DNA of 64,000 nucleotides, from contig NZ_NSKE01000010.1 in the NCBI RefSeq assembly GCF_002287075.1, forward strand, positions 62,001 to 126,000, read 5' to 3'. Origin of the DNA: Fodinibius salipaludis. GTDB taxonomy: Bacteria; Bacteroidota; Rhodothermia; Balneolales; Balneolaceae. The notes beneath the pieces are model-generated. The model saw nothing but the letters and a program-made list of their open reading frames with translations. It was not told the DNA's origin and searched no databases. Below, piece after piece: positions 1-8,183 of this stretch (its first letter is position 1; each line of letters starts with the position of its first letter). The position numbers and the translations under genes were made by a program.

Positions 1-236
1 TCTTCATCCATTAATACCATACCCTGAGAGTTTACCAGAATATTTAAAAGGTTCCGCTCTTTAATGGGTGGTGGCTCCTGATTTTCTTCAGGAGCAGGTG
101 GAAGTTGAAGCCCTATTCCGGTATCAACATCAATCGTTGTAACAAGTAAGAAGAAGATAAGTAGCAAGAATGCAATATCAGCCATTCCTGCACCACCTAT
201 TTCCGGATCTTCTCGATCTCTTTTATTATCAAACAT
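1..236 (-). CDS. ExbD/TolR-type biopolymer transport protein, C-terminus cut by window edge
   Basis: About 78 N-terminal codons are visible; the rest lies beyond position 1. The protein starts MFDNKRDREDPE. It has one transmembrane helix at about residues 18-38 (MADIAFLLLIFFLLVTT) with the aspartate that ExbD/TolR proteins use for proton translocation. A proline- and glutamate-rich linker follows and leads into the periplasmic domain. In this family ExbD works with the ExbB proton channel to energise TonB- or Tol-dependent outer-membrane processes. It is the third gene of a minus-strand operon after an ExbB-like gene and a small membrane protein gene, 20 nt downstream of the latter. Family assignment is firm; ExbD versus TolR cannot be decided. 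Confidence 0.9.
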   Translation of the reverse strand, partial: MFDNKRDREDPEIGGAGMADIAFLLLIFFLLVTTIDVDTGIGLQLPPAPEENQEPPPIKERNLLNILVNSQGMVLMDE

Positions 237-256
237 CGCTTCGCTATTTAAGTGTA

Positions 257-526
257 TTATAAATTAAATGTGGTGCGCATACCAGTAAGTGCGATCAGCA
301 GTACCATTGCCCCCATCATGAACAACATTGTTCCGATGGCAGCCTCAGTAACCGATCCCGCAATTCCGTATGCTATACCAAACACAACGAAAGGAACAAG
401 CATTGTGATAATTTTTTTAACATCCTGCTTTCCCTTCATTACACTTCTGATACCGGAAACAATCATCCCCAGTACTCCAAGTCCAATTAATCCTAATCCT
501 AATCCTAATGCTATATTTACAATCAT
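257..526 (-). CDS. Small two-to-three-helix membrane protein between exbB and exbD
   Basis: This 89-residue, strongly hydrophobic protein has an N-terminal helix (residues 2-24), a short basic loop (MKGKQDVKK, about 31-39) and one or two further helices (about 40-86). I cannot assign a known family. It lies between the ExbB-like and ExbD-like genes in the same direction (53 nt from the first, 20 nt before the second), so it is probably co-transcribed and may be an accessory of the proton-motor complex. The N-terminus contains LGLGLGLIGLG, encoded by an in-frame hexanucleotide repeat near 488-511. The function is inferred only from position. Confidence 0.75.
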   Translation of the reverse strand: MIVNIALGLGLGLIGLGVLGMIVSGIRSVMKGKQDVKKIITMLVPFVVFGIAYGIAGSVTEAAIGTMLFMMGAMVLLIALTGMRTTFNL

Positions 527-579
527 AATAGTAGCCTAATTATTAAATATCGGTGAATACCTATTCAAAACTTCGGTTA

Positions 580-1299
580 TTACTCAGCGTCTGAGTTACC
601 GGAAGTATCAACAATTTGTTCACCTTCTTGAAGCATTACAATAGAATCGATCAAGGTAATTGAACTTTCTTCCATTTCTGAAATAAGTCGATCAATCTTG
701 GATACACAGTAGTTGTATCCTACCTGAAGGATAATACCTGCAAGCAAACCTGCAGCCGTTGTTAAAAGCGCAACTTTAATACCACCAGCTACAAGAGAAG
801 GTGAAATGTCACCTGCCTGCTCAATAGCATCAAATGCCTGAATCATACCTACAACCGTTCCGAGGAAACCAAGCATTGGTGCAATGGCAATAAACAGAGA
901 CAGCCATACAAGTCCCCGCTCAAGGAAACTCATCTCAATAGAACCGTACGATGAAATGGCTTTTTCGGCTGCTTCAATACCTTCATCGACACGCATTAAT
1001 CCAGCTTGGAAAACAGAAGCCACAGGACCTCTTGTTTCTGCACAAAGTTCTTTGGCTGCTGGCACGCCTCCTTCTTGTAGGGCTTCTTGTACGTCAACAA
1101 TGAATTTACGAGTGTCAATATCAGCTAAGTTTAGGGTAATGATTCGCTCCAGGAAGATAGCCAATCCAAGAATTAGAGCGACAAGGACCGGCCACATAAA
1201 CCCACCCTCATTACCTTCGTTAAATTTTTCTACGAGAACGTTAAAAAATCCTTGGTCTACTCCTGCTTGAAGGAAAAAAAGAGCTATAGACGATGTCAT
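580..1299 (-). CDS. MotA/TolQ/ExbB-family proton channel protein
   Basis: The 239-residue protein has the ExbB/TolQ layout: one helix at about residues 36-50, a long cytoplasmic loop, and a helical pair at about 131-151 and 174-194. The second helix carries the family signature IAPMLGFLGTVVGMI. In the family this protein forms a pentameric inner-membrane channel around ExbD and couples proton flow to TonB or Tol-Pal work. A good ribosome binding site (GGAG, about 8 nt upstream) supports the start. It is the first gene of the operon with the small membrane protein and ExbD. No TonB gene is visible here. Confidence 0.93.
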   Translation of the reverse strand: MTSSIALFFLQAGVDQGFFNVLVEKFNEGNEGGFMWPVLVALILGLAIFLERIITLNLADIDTRKFIVDVQEALQEGGVPAAKELCAETRGPVASVFQAGLMRVDEGIEAAEKAISSYGSIEMSFLERGLVWLSLFIAIAPMLGFLGTVVGMIQAFDAIEQAGDISPSLVAGGIKVALLTTAAGLLAGIILQVGYNYCVSKIDRLISEMEESSITLIDSIVMLQEGEQIVDTSGNSDAE

Positions 1300-1356
1300 A
1301 CGATTACTCCGATTAAATTATATTTATTATCTGTTTAATAAGGGCTTGTAAAGATG

Positions 1357-1376
1357 CAAAATGATAGATCATTTTG
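1357..1376. promoter_or_regulatory. Palindrome upstream of the exbB-like gene
   Basis: CAAAATGA-tAGa-TCATTTTG is an 8-bp inverted repeat with a 4-nt centre, about 60 nt upstream of the exbB-like start codon. Position and symmetry fit a repressor operator, but no known regulator consensus was recognised. An AT-rich stretch that could hold the promoter lies between it and the gene. Confidence 0.35.
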
Positions 1377-1455
1377 ACTAAAATGTCAAAGAGAGGAAGC
1401 TACATTTTAAAATTAAATAGTATTTTTAACTCTATTTAACGTTATGAAGCTCCAA

Positions 1456-3465
1456 TCAAAGGTTTCCTGCACTAAAATTGTCATTTGATTCTTCAAACCG
1501 TTGAATTCCCGAATCTAAGAATTGACGGAATGTTTCTTTGTCAGCATATCCTACAAGCTGATCCATAATATTTTCATTTTCAGGATCAACAATTACATAA
1601 GTAGGTAGCGCTACTGTTCCAGTCAATTCAAATTGAAACTTTTGGTTTTCCGGTCCCTCAGAACCGTCATCCGTATATAAACGCACTTGCTGCATTTTTG
1701 CAAATCGTTTTTGAATCTCTACCAAGGGAAAAACATTGGCTTCCATAGCCCGGCAGTTTGTGCAAGTATAGCCTGTGAAGTCTATAAACAAAGGTTTATT
1801 TTCTTGTTGGGCTACCTCACGAGCTTCATCGTAATCACTGGTCCAGTTTTCAGCACCCCCTGAATTGGCAGATCCTCCCCCCTGTTGTGCGAGGGAACGA
1901 ACTACACTGACATCAGTAGCTTGTTTGGGCGGCAACCAAGAATCCCAGATACCAAGTGACGCTCCCATCAAACCGGGAATCAAATAAAAGCTAAATAAGA
2001 TAAAAGACATAGCCAGCATCAGACGACCTGTCCCAATTTGCTTGGATTTGGTATCATGATTTATGGAATATACGCCTAACAAATACAAACCGGCCATAAG
2101 GAAAATAGCGATCCAAGTAGCAATCGCAAACGGACGTGAAATAAGTCCCCATTCCCAGACAAGATCAGCATTAGATAAAAACTTTATAGCAGCCGCCAAT
2201 TCAATAAATCCGAGCAATACTTTTACAATATTCATCCACGATCCACTCCGGGGCAGACTCTCGAGCCAGCGCGGAAACAGGGCAAACAACACAAAGGGAC
2301 TGCCAAAAGCCGCTGAAAAACCGGCCATACCTATAATAGGATAGAACCACTCCCCTCCTGCCGTAGCTGCTAAAACACCCCCTACAAATGGAGCTGTACA
2401 AGAGAATGAGACAGCACTAATAGTCAACGCCATAAAAAGTATTCCGATATGGCCTGAACTTTCATTGCTTTTTCGATTCAGCCAGTTCGTAAGCTGGTGA
2501 GGAAGCTGCAATTCAAAAGCCCCCAATAAGCTTATAGCAAATACTATTAGTACTAATGCTATAAAAAGATTAACCCACGGATTAGCTGCAAAATTATTAG
2601 CACCGGATGCTCCTATAAAAACAGCCAGCAATGCTCCTAAAATCGTAAATGTAACAACAATAGCAAGACCAAAGAGAAACGCCTGCCCTATTGCCGCTGT
2701 ACCCTCTCCTTCTTTTTGTTTAGAGAAGAAAGACACCGTCAATGGTATCATTGGAAAAACACAAGGTGTTAATAAGGCAGCAAAGCCGGCAGCCAGAGCA
2801 ATCCAAAGAAAAGAAAAAATTCCACCTGAACTGTATCCGCTCGTATCAATTTGACCTTGACTTTGTCCCTCTTCTTTGGCTTCCTGTTTTTCTGTATTGT
2901 TTTGTACCTGTTCCTGGTCATCCTCTCCACCATTACCTTCTCCAAAATTACTGTAGGGATTGTCAGCAACCCCTTCTACAGATACAGTATGTACAATAGA
3001 TTTTGCTTTCGGCGGCAGGCAGGACTTGTCATCACAAACCTGATATAATACTTCTAACTCAACCTCTGAGGAGCCCGAAACATCGCTGCGCAATGCTATC
3101 GGGATGGTAAAAGTCGCTTCTTTGGTATGCCATCCCAACTCGGCATTAAAATTGGGATCCATCTCAATAGAGGGCTTACTTTCTTGCAGTTCTCCGGCAA
3201 TAGCCACATCCGAAGAGGTCGAAGAAAATTGGGTGGGATAAGGTCCGGCATCCGGGTCATTGGCAATTGAATAAAGATGCCACTCTCCATCAATAGAAGC
3301 TTTTACTTTAACTTCGAAAACTTCCCCTGCTTTCACCTGGTCAGGGGCATCCACAACAGAATAAGAGACAGGATCTAACATTTGACCCTGAACAAAAAAT
3401 GGGGATAACATCATAACGATGATCCCCATTACTATCTTAACGGATAAAGAATATTTCATTGCCAT
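1456..3465 (-). CDS. dsbD: Thiol:disulfide interchange protein DsbD
   Basis: The 669-residue protein has all three DsbD parts. A signal peptide (1-28) is followed by a periplasmic alpha domain with the Cys pair C144/C149 (VCDDKSC). After a charged linker (about 165-210) comes an eight-helix membrane domain with LTPCVFP (C235) and FSCTAPF (C356). The C-terminal thioredoxin domain carries CTNC (C568/C571). The known role is to carry electrons from cytoplasmic thioredoxin to periplasmic substrates such as DsbC and cytochrome maturation proteins. It starts 27 nt after rplI on the same strand and is probably transcribed with the ribosomal genes. Confidence 0.95.
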   Translation of the reverse strand: MAMKYSLSVKIVMGIIVMMLSPFFVQGQMLDPVSYSVVDAPDQVKAGEVFEVKVKASIDGEWHLYSIANDPDAGPYPTQFSSTSSDVAIAGELQESKPSIEMDPNFNAELGWHTKEATFTIPIALRSDVSGSSEVELEVLYQVCDDKSCLPPKAKSIVHTVSVEGVADNPYSNFGEGNGGEDDQEQVQNNTEKQEAKEEGQSQGQIDTSGYSSGGIFSFLWIALAAGFAALLTPCVFPMIPLTVSFFSKQKEGEGTAAIGQAFLFGLAIVVTFTILGALLAVFIGASGANNFAANPWVNLFIALVLIVFAISLLGAFELQLPHQLTNWLNRKSNESSGHIGILFMALTISAVSFSCTAPFVGGVLAATAGGEWFYPIIGMAGFSAAFGSPFVLFALFPRWLESLPRSGSWMNIVKVLLGFIELAAAIKFLSNADLVWEWGLISRPFAIATWIAIFLMAGLYLLGVYSINHDTKSKQIGTGRLMLAMSFILFSFYLIPGLMGASLGIWDSWLPPKQATDVSVVRSLAQQGGGSANSGGAENWTSDYDEAREVAQQENKPLFIDFTGYTCTNCRAMEANVFPLVEIQKRFAKMQQVRLYTDDGSEGPENQKFQFELTGTVALPTYVIVDPENENIMDQLVGYADKETFRQFLDSGIQRFEESNDNFSAGNL

Positions 3466-3492
3466 TCGATTCTACCAAACACAACGTTGCAC

Positions 3493-3951
3493 TTATTCTT
3501 TAACCACCCAAACCTTAATTTGCGCTTTAATTTCACTAATCAGGCTAATCGTTGCGGTGTATTCACCCAACGTTTTGATCTCCTGATCTAATGTAATCTT
3601 ACGTTTGTCAATTTCAATATCGCGTTCGGCTAACGCATCAGCAATATCCTGGGTAGTTACGGAACCATGAATACGTTCATCTTCGCCTACTTCAACAGGA
3701 ATAGTTACTGAAGTTGTTTCAAGGCGTTCGGCCATGTCTTGAGCACGTTCAACCGTGAGCTCAGCACGACGCTCTGCTTGTTCTTTCATGCGCTCAACCT
3801 GCTTGAGTGCCCCATCAGTAGCCATCATAGCTTTACCTTGAGGAATTAAGTAGTTGCGGCCATAACCAGCCCGCACTTCAACGATGTCGCCAGACTCTCC
3901 GAGCTTATCGACATCTTCTCGTAAAATTAATTTCATGTACTTATTAGCCAT
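3493..3951 (-). CDS. rplI: 50S ribosomal protein L9
   Basis: The 152-residue protein has the L9 layout: an N-terminal RNA-binding domain (MKLILREDVDKLGESGDIVE, GYGRNYLIPQGKA), a long charged helix (about 50-80) and a C-terminal domain with the conserved region containing HGSVTTQDIADAL. Homologues usually start at the MKLIL methionine (residue 6, position 3936), so the first five residues may not be translated; neither start has a strong ribosome binding site. It is the third gene of rpsF-rpsR-rplI, 17 nt after rpsR. Confidence 0.96.
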   Translation of the reverse strand: MANKYMKLILREDVDKLGESGDIVEVRAGYGRNYLIPQGKAMMATDGALKQVERMKEQAERRAELTVERAQDMAERLETTSVTIPVEVGEDERIHGSVTTQDIADALAERDIEIDKRKITLDQEIKTLGEYTATISLISEIKAQIKVWVVKE

Positions 3952-3968
3952 TGGAATAAAATCTTTTT

Positions 3969-4220
3969 TTATCGAAGGTTATCTGCTACATACGGAAGTA
4001 ATCCAAGAAACCGAGCGCGCTTAATAGCACGAGATAGCTGCCGCTGATATTTTGCGCTTGTCCCGGTTACACGACGAGGAAGAATTTTTCCCTGGTCGTT
4101 CATAAATCGTTCCAATAACTCCGTATCTTTGTAATCAATGTACTCAATTCCCGCCTTGGAAAACTTACATTCGCGGGTCTTAATATGTCCCTTCTTCGGG
4201 TGTGATGGATTCTTAATCAT
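3969..4220 (-). CDS. rpsR: 30S ribosomal protein S18
   Basis: The 83-residue protein is basic and contains the S18 core: [20 protein letters not shown] followed by [20 protein letters not shown] and the end [12 protein letters not shown]18 binds the 16S platform as a heterodimer with S6. The gene lies 31 nt after rpsF in the standard order rpsF-rpsR-rplI. It has no zinc-binding cysteines of the kind found in some S18 paralogues; its single Cys is near the N-terminus. Confidence 0.97.
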   Translation of the reverse strand: MIKNPSHPKKGHIKTRECKFSKAGIEYIDYKDTELLERFMNDQGKILPRRVTGTSAKYQRQLSRAIKRARFLGLLPYVADNLR

Positions 4221-4251
4221 AGTCTTAAAAAATTTGGTTTATAGAGATGAA

Positions 4252-4635
4252 TTAATCTTCGTCTTCTGTTTCTTCCTCTTGCTCATCGACAAAGACCTGG
4301 GGAACGGCATTTTTACGCTGCAGCTCACGATGGCGTTTCATCTTGGCATCGTACTTGAGCGTCAGATAACGCATAACATGATCTTCAATGCGAAGAGCAC
4401 GTTCCAGTTTTTCAATCAGTTCTCCGGGGGCAGTAAAATAAGCGTTTACATAGTAACCACTTGACTTATTATCCATTTCATATTCAAACTTACGGACTCC
4501 CCATTCATCTACTTCATCAATTTCACCGTCGTTATTTCGAATAAGTTCGGTGAATTTTTCGACGAGTTCTTCGTACTGATCGTCTTCTAAGACAGGATTT
4601 AATATATATGTTAGCTCGTAATAATTTCTACTCAT
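4252..4635 (-). CDS. rpsF: 30S ribosomal protein S6
   Basis: I start this at the ATG at 4635 (MSRNYYELTYILNP), giving 127 residues, because S6 proteins begin with this strand and AAAGGAAA lies just upstream. A longer reading to 4692 would overlap a leader hairpin. The ferredoxin-like fold is visible (YELTYILNPVLED, GVRKFEYEMDNKSSGYYVNA, LRIEDHVMRYL). It has an acidic C-terminal tail, as in many S6 proteins. S6 dimerises with S18, the next gene. First gene of the operon. Confidence 0.96.
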   Translation of the reverse strand: MSRNYYELTYILNPVLEDDQYEELVEKFTELIRNNDGEIDEVDEWGVRKFEYEMDNKSSGYYVNAYFTAPGELIEKLERALRIEDHVMRYLTLKYDAKMKRHRELQRKNAVPQVFVDEQEEETEDED

Positions 4636-4672
4636 GTGATATGTTTCCTTTGGTTGTCTCTTAATTGAAACA

Positions 4673-4700
4673 GCCGACGTGGTGACTTTCACTCGTCAGC
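4673..4700 (-). promoter_or_regulatory. Stem-loop in rpsF leader, candidate S6:S18 autoregulatory RNA
   Basis: On the minus strand the leader folds as GCTGACG-a-GTGA-aag-TCAC-ca-CGTCGGC: a 7-bp lower stem, a small asymmetric internal loop and a 4-bp upper stem, 38 nt before the rpsF start. Many bacteria have an S6:S18-binding structure in the rpsF 5' leader that represses the operon. Position and size fit, but I could not confirm the conserved core, so the identity is tentative. Confidence 0.45.
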
Positions 4701-4810
4701 AGGCACGCAAAAATAGACTTTTTTGCATTTAATTCCAACCTATGATTGGATAATATTTTGGGCGTACTCATTGCAAGATATAAGAGGAGGCTAAAAACAA
4801 ACATACCTTC

Positions 4811-6262
4811 CTACTGTCCCACTAAATGGGTAACCCAGTCAGCAGTATAAAAAGAGGAAAGCAAATTATGCAGATCCCCAAAAGCGATACCGAAGTAAAG
4901 CGTCAACGCGGCGAGAACAACCAGTGTAGAACGGAATACAATTCCAGAACGAACCAATGGAACATCCTTATGGGGATCTTTGAAATACATATACACCATC
5001 GGACGCAAGTAGTAATAAACACTTGCTGCACTTGCCAGCGCCAGAATTACAGCCAAAGCTATATAACCGGCATTAATTGCCGCGGCAAAGATTAAATATT
5101 TCCCTACAAATCCTACAAAGGGAGGTATTCCAACTAATGAGAATAAGAAAAATGAAAGCAAGACTCCCATTAGAGGCTTCTTAAAGCCGAGTCCGACATA
5201 ATTGTTGATATCAGTAAAATCTAACCCTTGCTGACGTTCATAATAAGCTACAACTCCAAAAGCACCAATATTCATGATGGTATAGGCAAACAGATAAAAT
5301 AGCACTGCACTGTATCCTTCCGGCGTTCCAGCGGCTAATCCAACTAATAAATATCCCGCATGGGCGATGCTTGAATAAGCAAGCATTCGCTTAATATTAT
5401 CCTGAACAATGGCTATCAGATTACCCATAACCATTGTAAGAATGGCTATAACCTCGATCACTCCCGCCCAATTTGCCGTTTCCGCGGGAATCATTTTGGA
5501 CAGAACAATCAATAAAGCAACAAAAGCTGCCGATTTTGAAGCCGTGGCCATATAGGCAGTGATCGTTGTTGGTGTCCCCTGATAAACATCTGGCGTCCAC
5601 ATATGAAACGGCACAGCCGAAACTTTAAAGAAAAAGCCAACCAACAGTAATGCTGCCCCTGCTATAAAGAGCAAATCTGAGCTGGCCCCTTCGGCAATTT
5701 CAGTAAGATATAGCGATCCTGTTGCTCCATACAACAGCGCCATTCCATACAGTAAAAATCCGGTCGAAAAAGCCCCCAGCAAAAAGTATTTAAGTGAAGC
5801 TTCTGCACCGATTTTTTGTCCCTTAATTATTCCTGCCAGCACATACAAACAGATCGACATCGTTTCGATACCAATGAAAATCATAATTAAGTTGTTGGCA
5901 CTAACAAGCCCCAGCATGCCAGCAGTGGCAATAAGAAGAAGGGAATAAACTTCACCGTATTCGTGATCTATAGCACTTAAATATTCTCGGGATATCAACA
6001 CGCAAAACAGTGCCCCAAATAAAACCACACTACTCCCAAAAGCCGATACCCCTCCATATGTTATCATCCCGGTAAATGCTTCTCCCACGGGACCAAACAT
6101 ATCCATAACCGACAATATAAGTCCTGCCAGCAGGGAAAAGACGGTAAGGCCATATATAGACCCGTGATCATTTTTGTAGGCATCGATTGTAATGGTAACA
6201 AGCCCCGCAAGTGCTACAATGACTCCGGGTAAAAAAGCATTAATATCGTGTAGGTAATCCAT
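4811..6262 (-). CDS. nuoN: NADH-quinone oxidoreductase subunit N
   Basis: The 483-residue, about 14-helix protein is an antiporter-like complex I subunit. Landmarks include the region around LKYFLLGAFSTGFLLYG, KVSAVPFHMWTPDVYQGTPT with the conserved lysine and His-Met-Trp-Pro-Asp, and DNIKRMLAYSSIAHAGYLL. Complex I transfers electrons from NADH to quinone and pumps ions; NuoN is one of three pumping channels. It is the last gene of the nuoLM-dehydratase-nuoN run, starting 5 nt after the dehydratase gene. Confidence 0.96.
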   Translation of the reverse strand: MDYLHDINAFLPGVIVALAGLVTITIDAYKNDHGSIYGLTVFSLLAGLILSVMDMFGPVGEAFTGMITYGGVSAFGSSVVLFGALFCVLISREYLSAIDHEYGEVYSLLLIATAGMLGLVSANNLIMIFIGIETMSICLYVLAGIIKGQKIGAEASLKYFLLGAFSTGFLLYGMALLYGATGSLYLTEIAEGASSDLLFIAGAALLLVGFFFKVSAVPFHMWTPDVYQGTPTTITAYMATASKSAAFVALLIVLSKMIPAETANWAGVIEVIAILTMVMGNLIAIVQDNIKRMLAYSSIAHAGYLLVGLAAGTPEGYSAVLFYLFAYTIMNIGAFGVVAYYERQQGLDFTDINNYVGLGFKKPLMGVLLSFFLFSLVGIPPFVGFVGKYLIFAAAINAGYIALAVILALASAASVYYYLRPMVYMYFKDPHKDVPLVRSGIVFRSTLVVLAALTLYFGIAFGDLHNLLSSFYTADWVTHLVGQ

Positions 6263-6267
6263 GCAAC

Positions 6268-6558
6268 TTAGTTATTAAACAGTGACTCAATAGTTTTTGC
6301 GAGTTTGACATCCTTTTCGGTTACTTTTCCGCCGGCATCATGGGTACTCAACGAAATGTTAACCGTGTTATAAACATTAAAAATTTCGGGATGGTGAACC
6401 TGTTCTTCAGCTTCAAATGCTATGCGATTGATAAATGCAATCGCATCCCTAAAATTATCAAAGCCAAACTCTTTGGTTAATTTATCGTTTTTGTGACTCC
6501 AACCAGATAGTTCAGAAAGCTCATCGGTTATTTGATCATCAGAAAGTGGTTTAGCCAT
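6268..6558 (-). CDS. Pterin-4a-carbinolamine dehydratase (4a-hydroxytetrahydrobiopterin dehydratase)
   Basis: The 96-residue protein carries the family signature: VHHPEIFNVYNTVNISLSTH with the paired histidines, then GGKVTEKDVKLAKTIE. The known reaction is dehydration of 4a-hydroxytetrahydropterin in recycling of the cofactor of aromatic amino acid hydroxylases; some family members act in molybdopterin metabolism or as DCoH. The gene sits between nuoM (4 nt away) and nuoN (5 nt away), so it must be translated from the complex I message. No aromatic hydroxylase gene is in the window. The role in this context is unknown. Confidence 0.93.
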   Translation of the reverse strand: MAKPLSDDQITDELSELSGWSHKNDKLTKEFGFDNFRDAIAFINRIAFEAEEQVHHPEIFNVYNTVNISLSTHDAGGKVTEKDVKLAKTIESLFNN

Positions 6559-6562
6559 AACA

Positions 6563-8170
6563 CTATTGATTTTCCATTTTTGATGCTAATTCATCTGTAA
6601 CATCGTACAAATTAGAAGCCCATTGAGGTAACTTCTCGCTATCTGCAGATTGCTGAATCGCTACTCGTTTTTCATTCGACGATTCTAACAACTCTTGTAC
6701 CTGAACTTCAGAATACTGAGTAAAGTCTGTTGGTCTGATTCCTATCCATACCATAAAAATAACCAGAGGAACTAAAAGACCAATTTCACGCGCATTGAGG
6801 TCAACCAATTTTTTATTCTTTTCATGTTTGATTGGCCCAAACATTACACGCTGATACATCCACAACATATACACTGCAGCTAAAATAACACCCAGTGCAG
6901 CAAATACTACAAACGCATTTTGCGGAAGTACTTCAGAACTAAATGTTCCGTTTAGAATCAGAAACTCACCAATAAATCCATTTAACCCCGGGAGGCCAAT
7001 TGAGGCTAACGTTGCAATCATAAACATGACCGCAAAAACAGGGACAACCTTAGCAATTCCGCCGTAATCTTCAATCTCACGAGTATGGGTGCGATCGTAA
7101 ATCATCCCTACAATCAAAAAGAGTGCACCTGTCGAAAGACCGTGGTTAATCATCTGAATAAGCGCGCCCTGTACGGCGATCGTGTTAAAGGCAAACAAGC
7201 CCAATACCACAAAACCCAAGTGACTAACCGATGAATAGGCCACCAGCTTTTTTACATCTTTCTGAACCATTGCCACGAGCGCACCATAGATAATACCAAT
7301 TACTGCTAATGTTGCCAGGTAAGGCGCAAATTCTACAAACGCATTGGGGAAAAGCGGCAAGCAAATTCGGAGCAATCCATAGGTTCCCATCTTCAACATA
7401 ATAGCTGCAAGTACAACCGAACCTGCTGTTGGTGCCTCGGTGTGTGCATACGGCAACCACGTATGAAACGGAAACAACGGCACTTTGATACAGAATGCTA
7501 ACGCAAATGATAAAAACAGATAGGTCTGTTCTACTAAACCTATATGATAGCCATCTCCGGATAAAAATCGCCAATCAGTGGTAAACTTATATCCTTCAAT
7601 TGCGGCTCCCGCATCGTATCCTGTATAAATTAATCCCACTAACATAATAAGTGAGCCTACTAACGTATAGACGAAAAACTTGACCGTTGCATGGATCCGA
7701 TTCTTGCCGCCCCAGATACCGATAAGAAAATACATCGGGATTAATGAGAGCTCAAAGAAAACGTAAAACACGATTAAATCTAATGAAGCAAACACTCCCA
7801 TCGAAGCTGTTTGCAACAACAGCAGCATCGAATAGTATCCTGCCAAATGTTTTTTAATGGAATCCCACGAGGACAGAATCACAATAGGTCCCATTAGCGT
7901 GGTAAGCATAAAAAGCAACAGGCTTAGACCGTCAAGACCAATCAGATACTTGATGTCAAGACCGGTCATAATATTGCTCCCTTCCGTCAGGTATTGAACC
8001 GCACCAGAATTGGCTATATCAAAACTAAAAAGCAGCGGCAACGACAGTAAAAATGTTGCTGATGTGGCAACAAGACTTATCCACTTTGTAGCTTTATCAT
8101 TCCGGAGAGCAAGAATTCCGGCAATTCCTAAAAGGGGTAAATAAATAACTAAATTTAGCAGTAACTCCAT
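6563..8170 (-). CDS. nuoM: NADH-quinone oxidoreductase subunit M
   Basis: The 535-residue protein has about 14 transmembrane helices. Family residues are visible: VFYVFFELSLIPMYFLIGIW with the proton-channel glutamate, KVPLFPFHTWLPYAHTEAPT with the channel lysine, and QKDVKKLVAYSSVSHLGFV. It is one of the three antiporter-like pump subunits of complex I. It follows nuoL by 13 nt. The C-terminal tail of about 45 residues is soluble and polar, longer than in many NuoM proteins. Confidence 0.97.
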   Translation of the reverse strand: MELLLNLVIYLPLLGIAGILALRNDKATKWISLVATSATFLLSLPLLFSFDIANSGAVQYLTEGSNIMTGLDIKYLIGLDGLSLLLFMLTTLMGPIVILSSWDSIKKHLAGYYSMLLLLQTASMGVFASLDLIVFYVFFELSLIPMYFLIGIWGGKNRIHATVKFFVYTLVGSLIMLVGLIYTGYDAGAAIEGYKFTTDWRFLSGDGYHIGLVEQTYLFLSFALAFCIKVPLFPFHTWLPYAHTEAPTAGSVVLAAIMLKMGTYGLLRICLPLFPNAFVEFAPYLATLAVIGIIYGALVAMVQKDVKKLVAYSSVSHLGFVVLGLFAFNTIAVQGALIQMINHGLSTGALFLIVGMIYDRTHTREIEDYGGIAKVVPVFAVMFMIATLASIGLPGLNGFIGEFLILNGTFSSEVLPQNAFVVFAALGVILAAVYMLWMYQRVMFGPIKHEKNKKLVDLNAREIGLLVPLVIFMVWIGIRPTDFTQYSEVQVQELLESSNEKRVAIQQSADSEKLPQWASNLYDVTDELASKMENQ

Positions 8171-8183
8171 TATCAGTTCTTTT

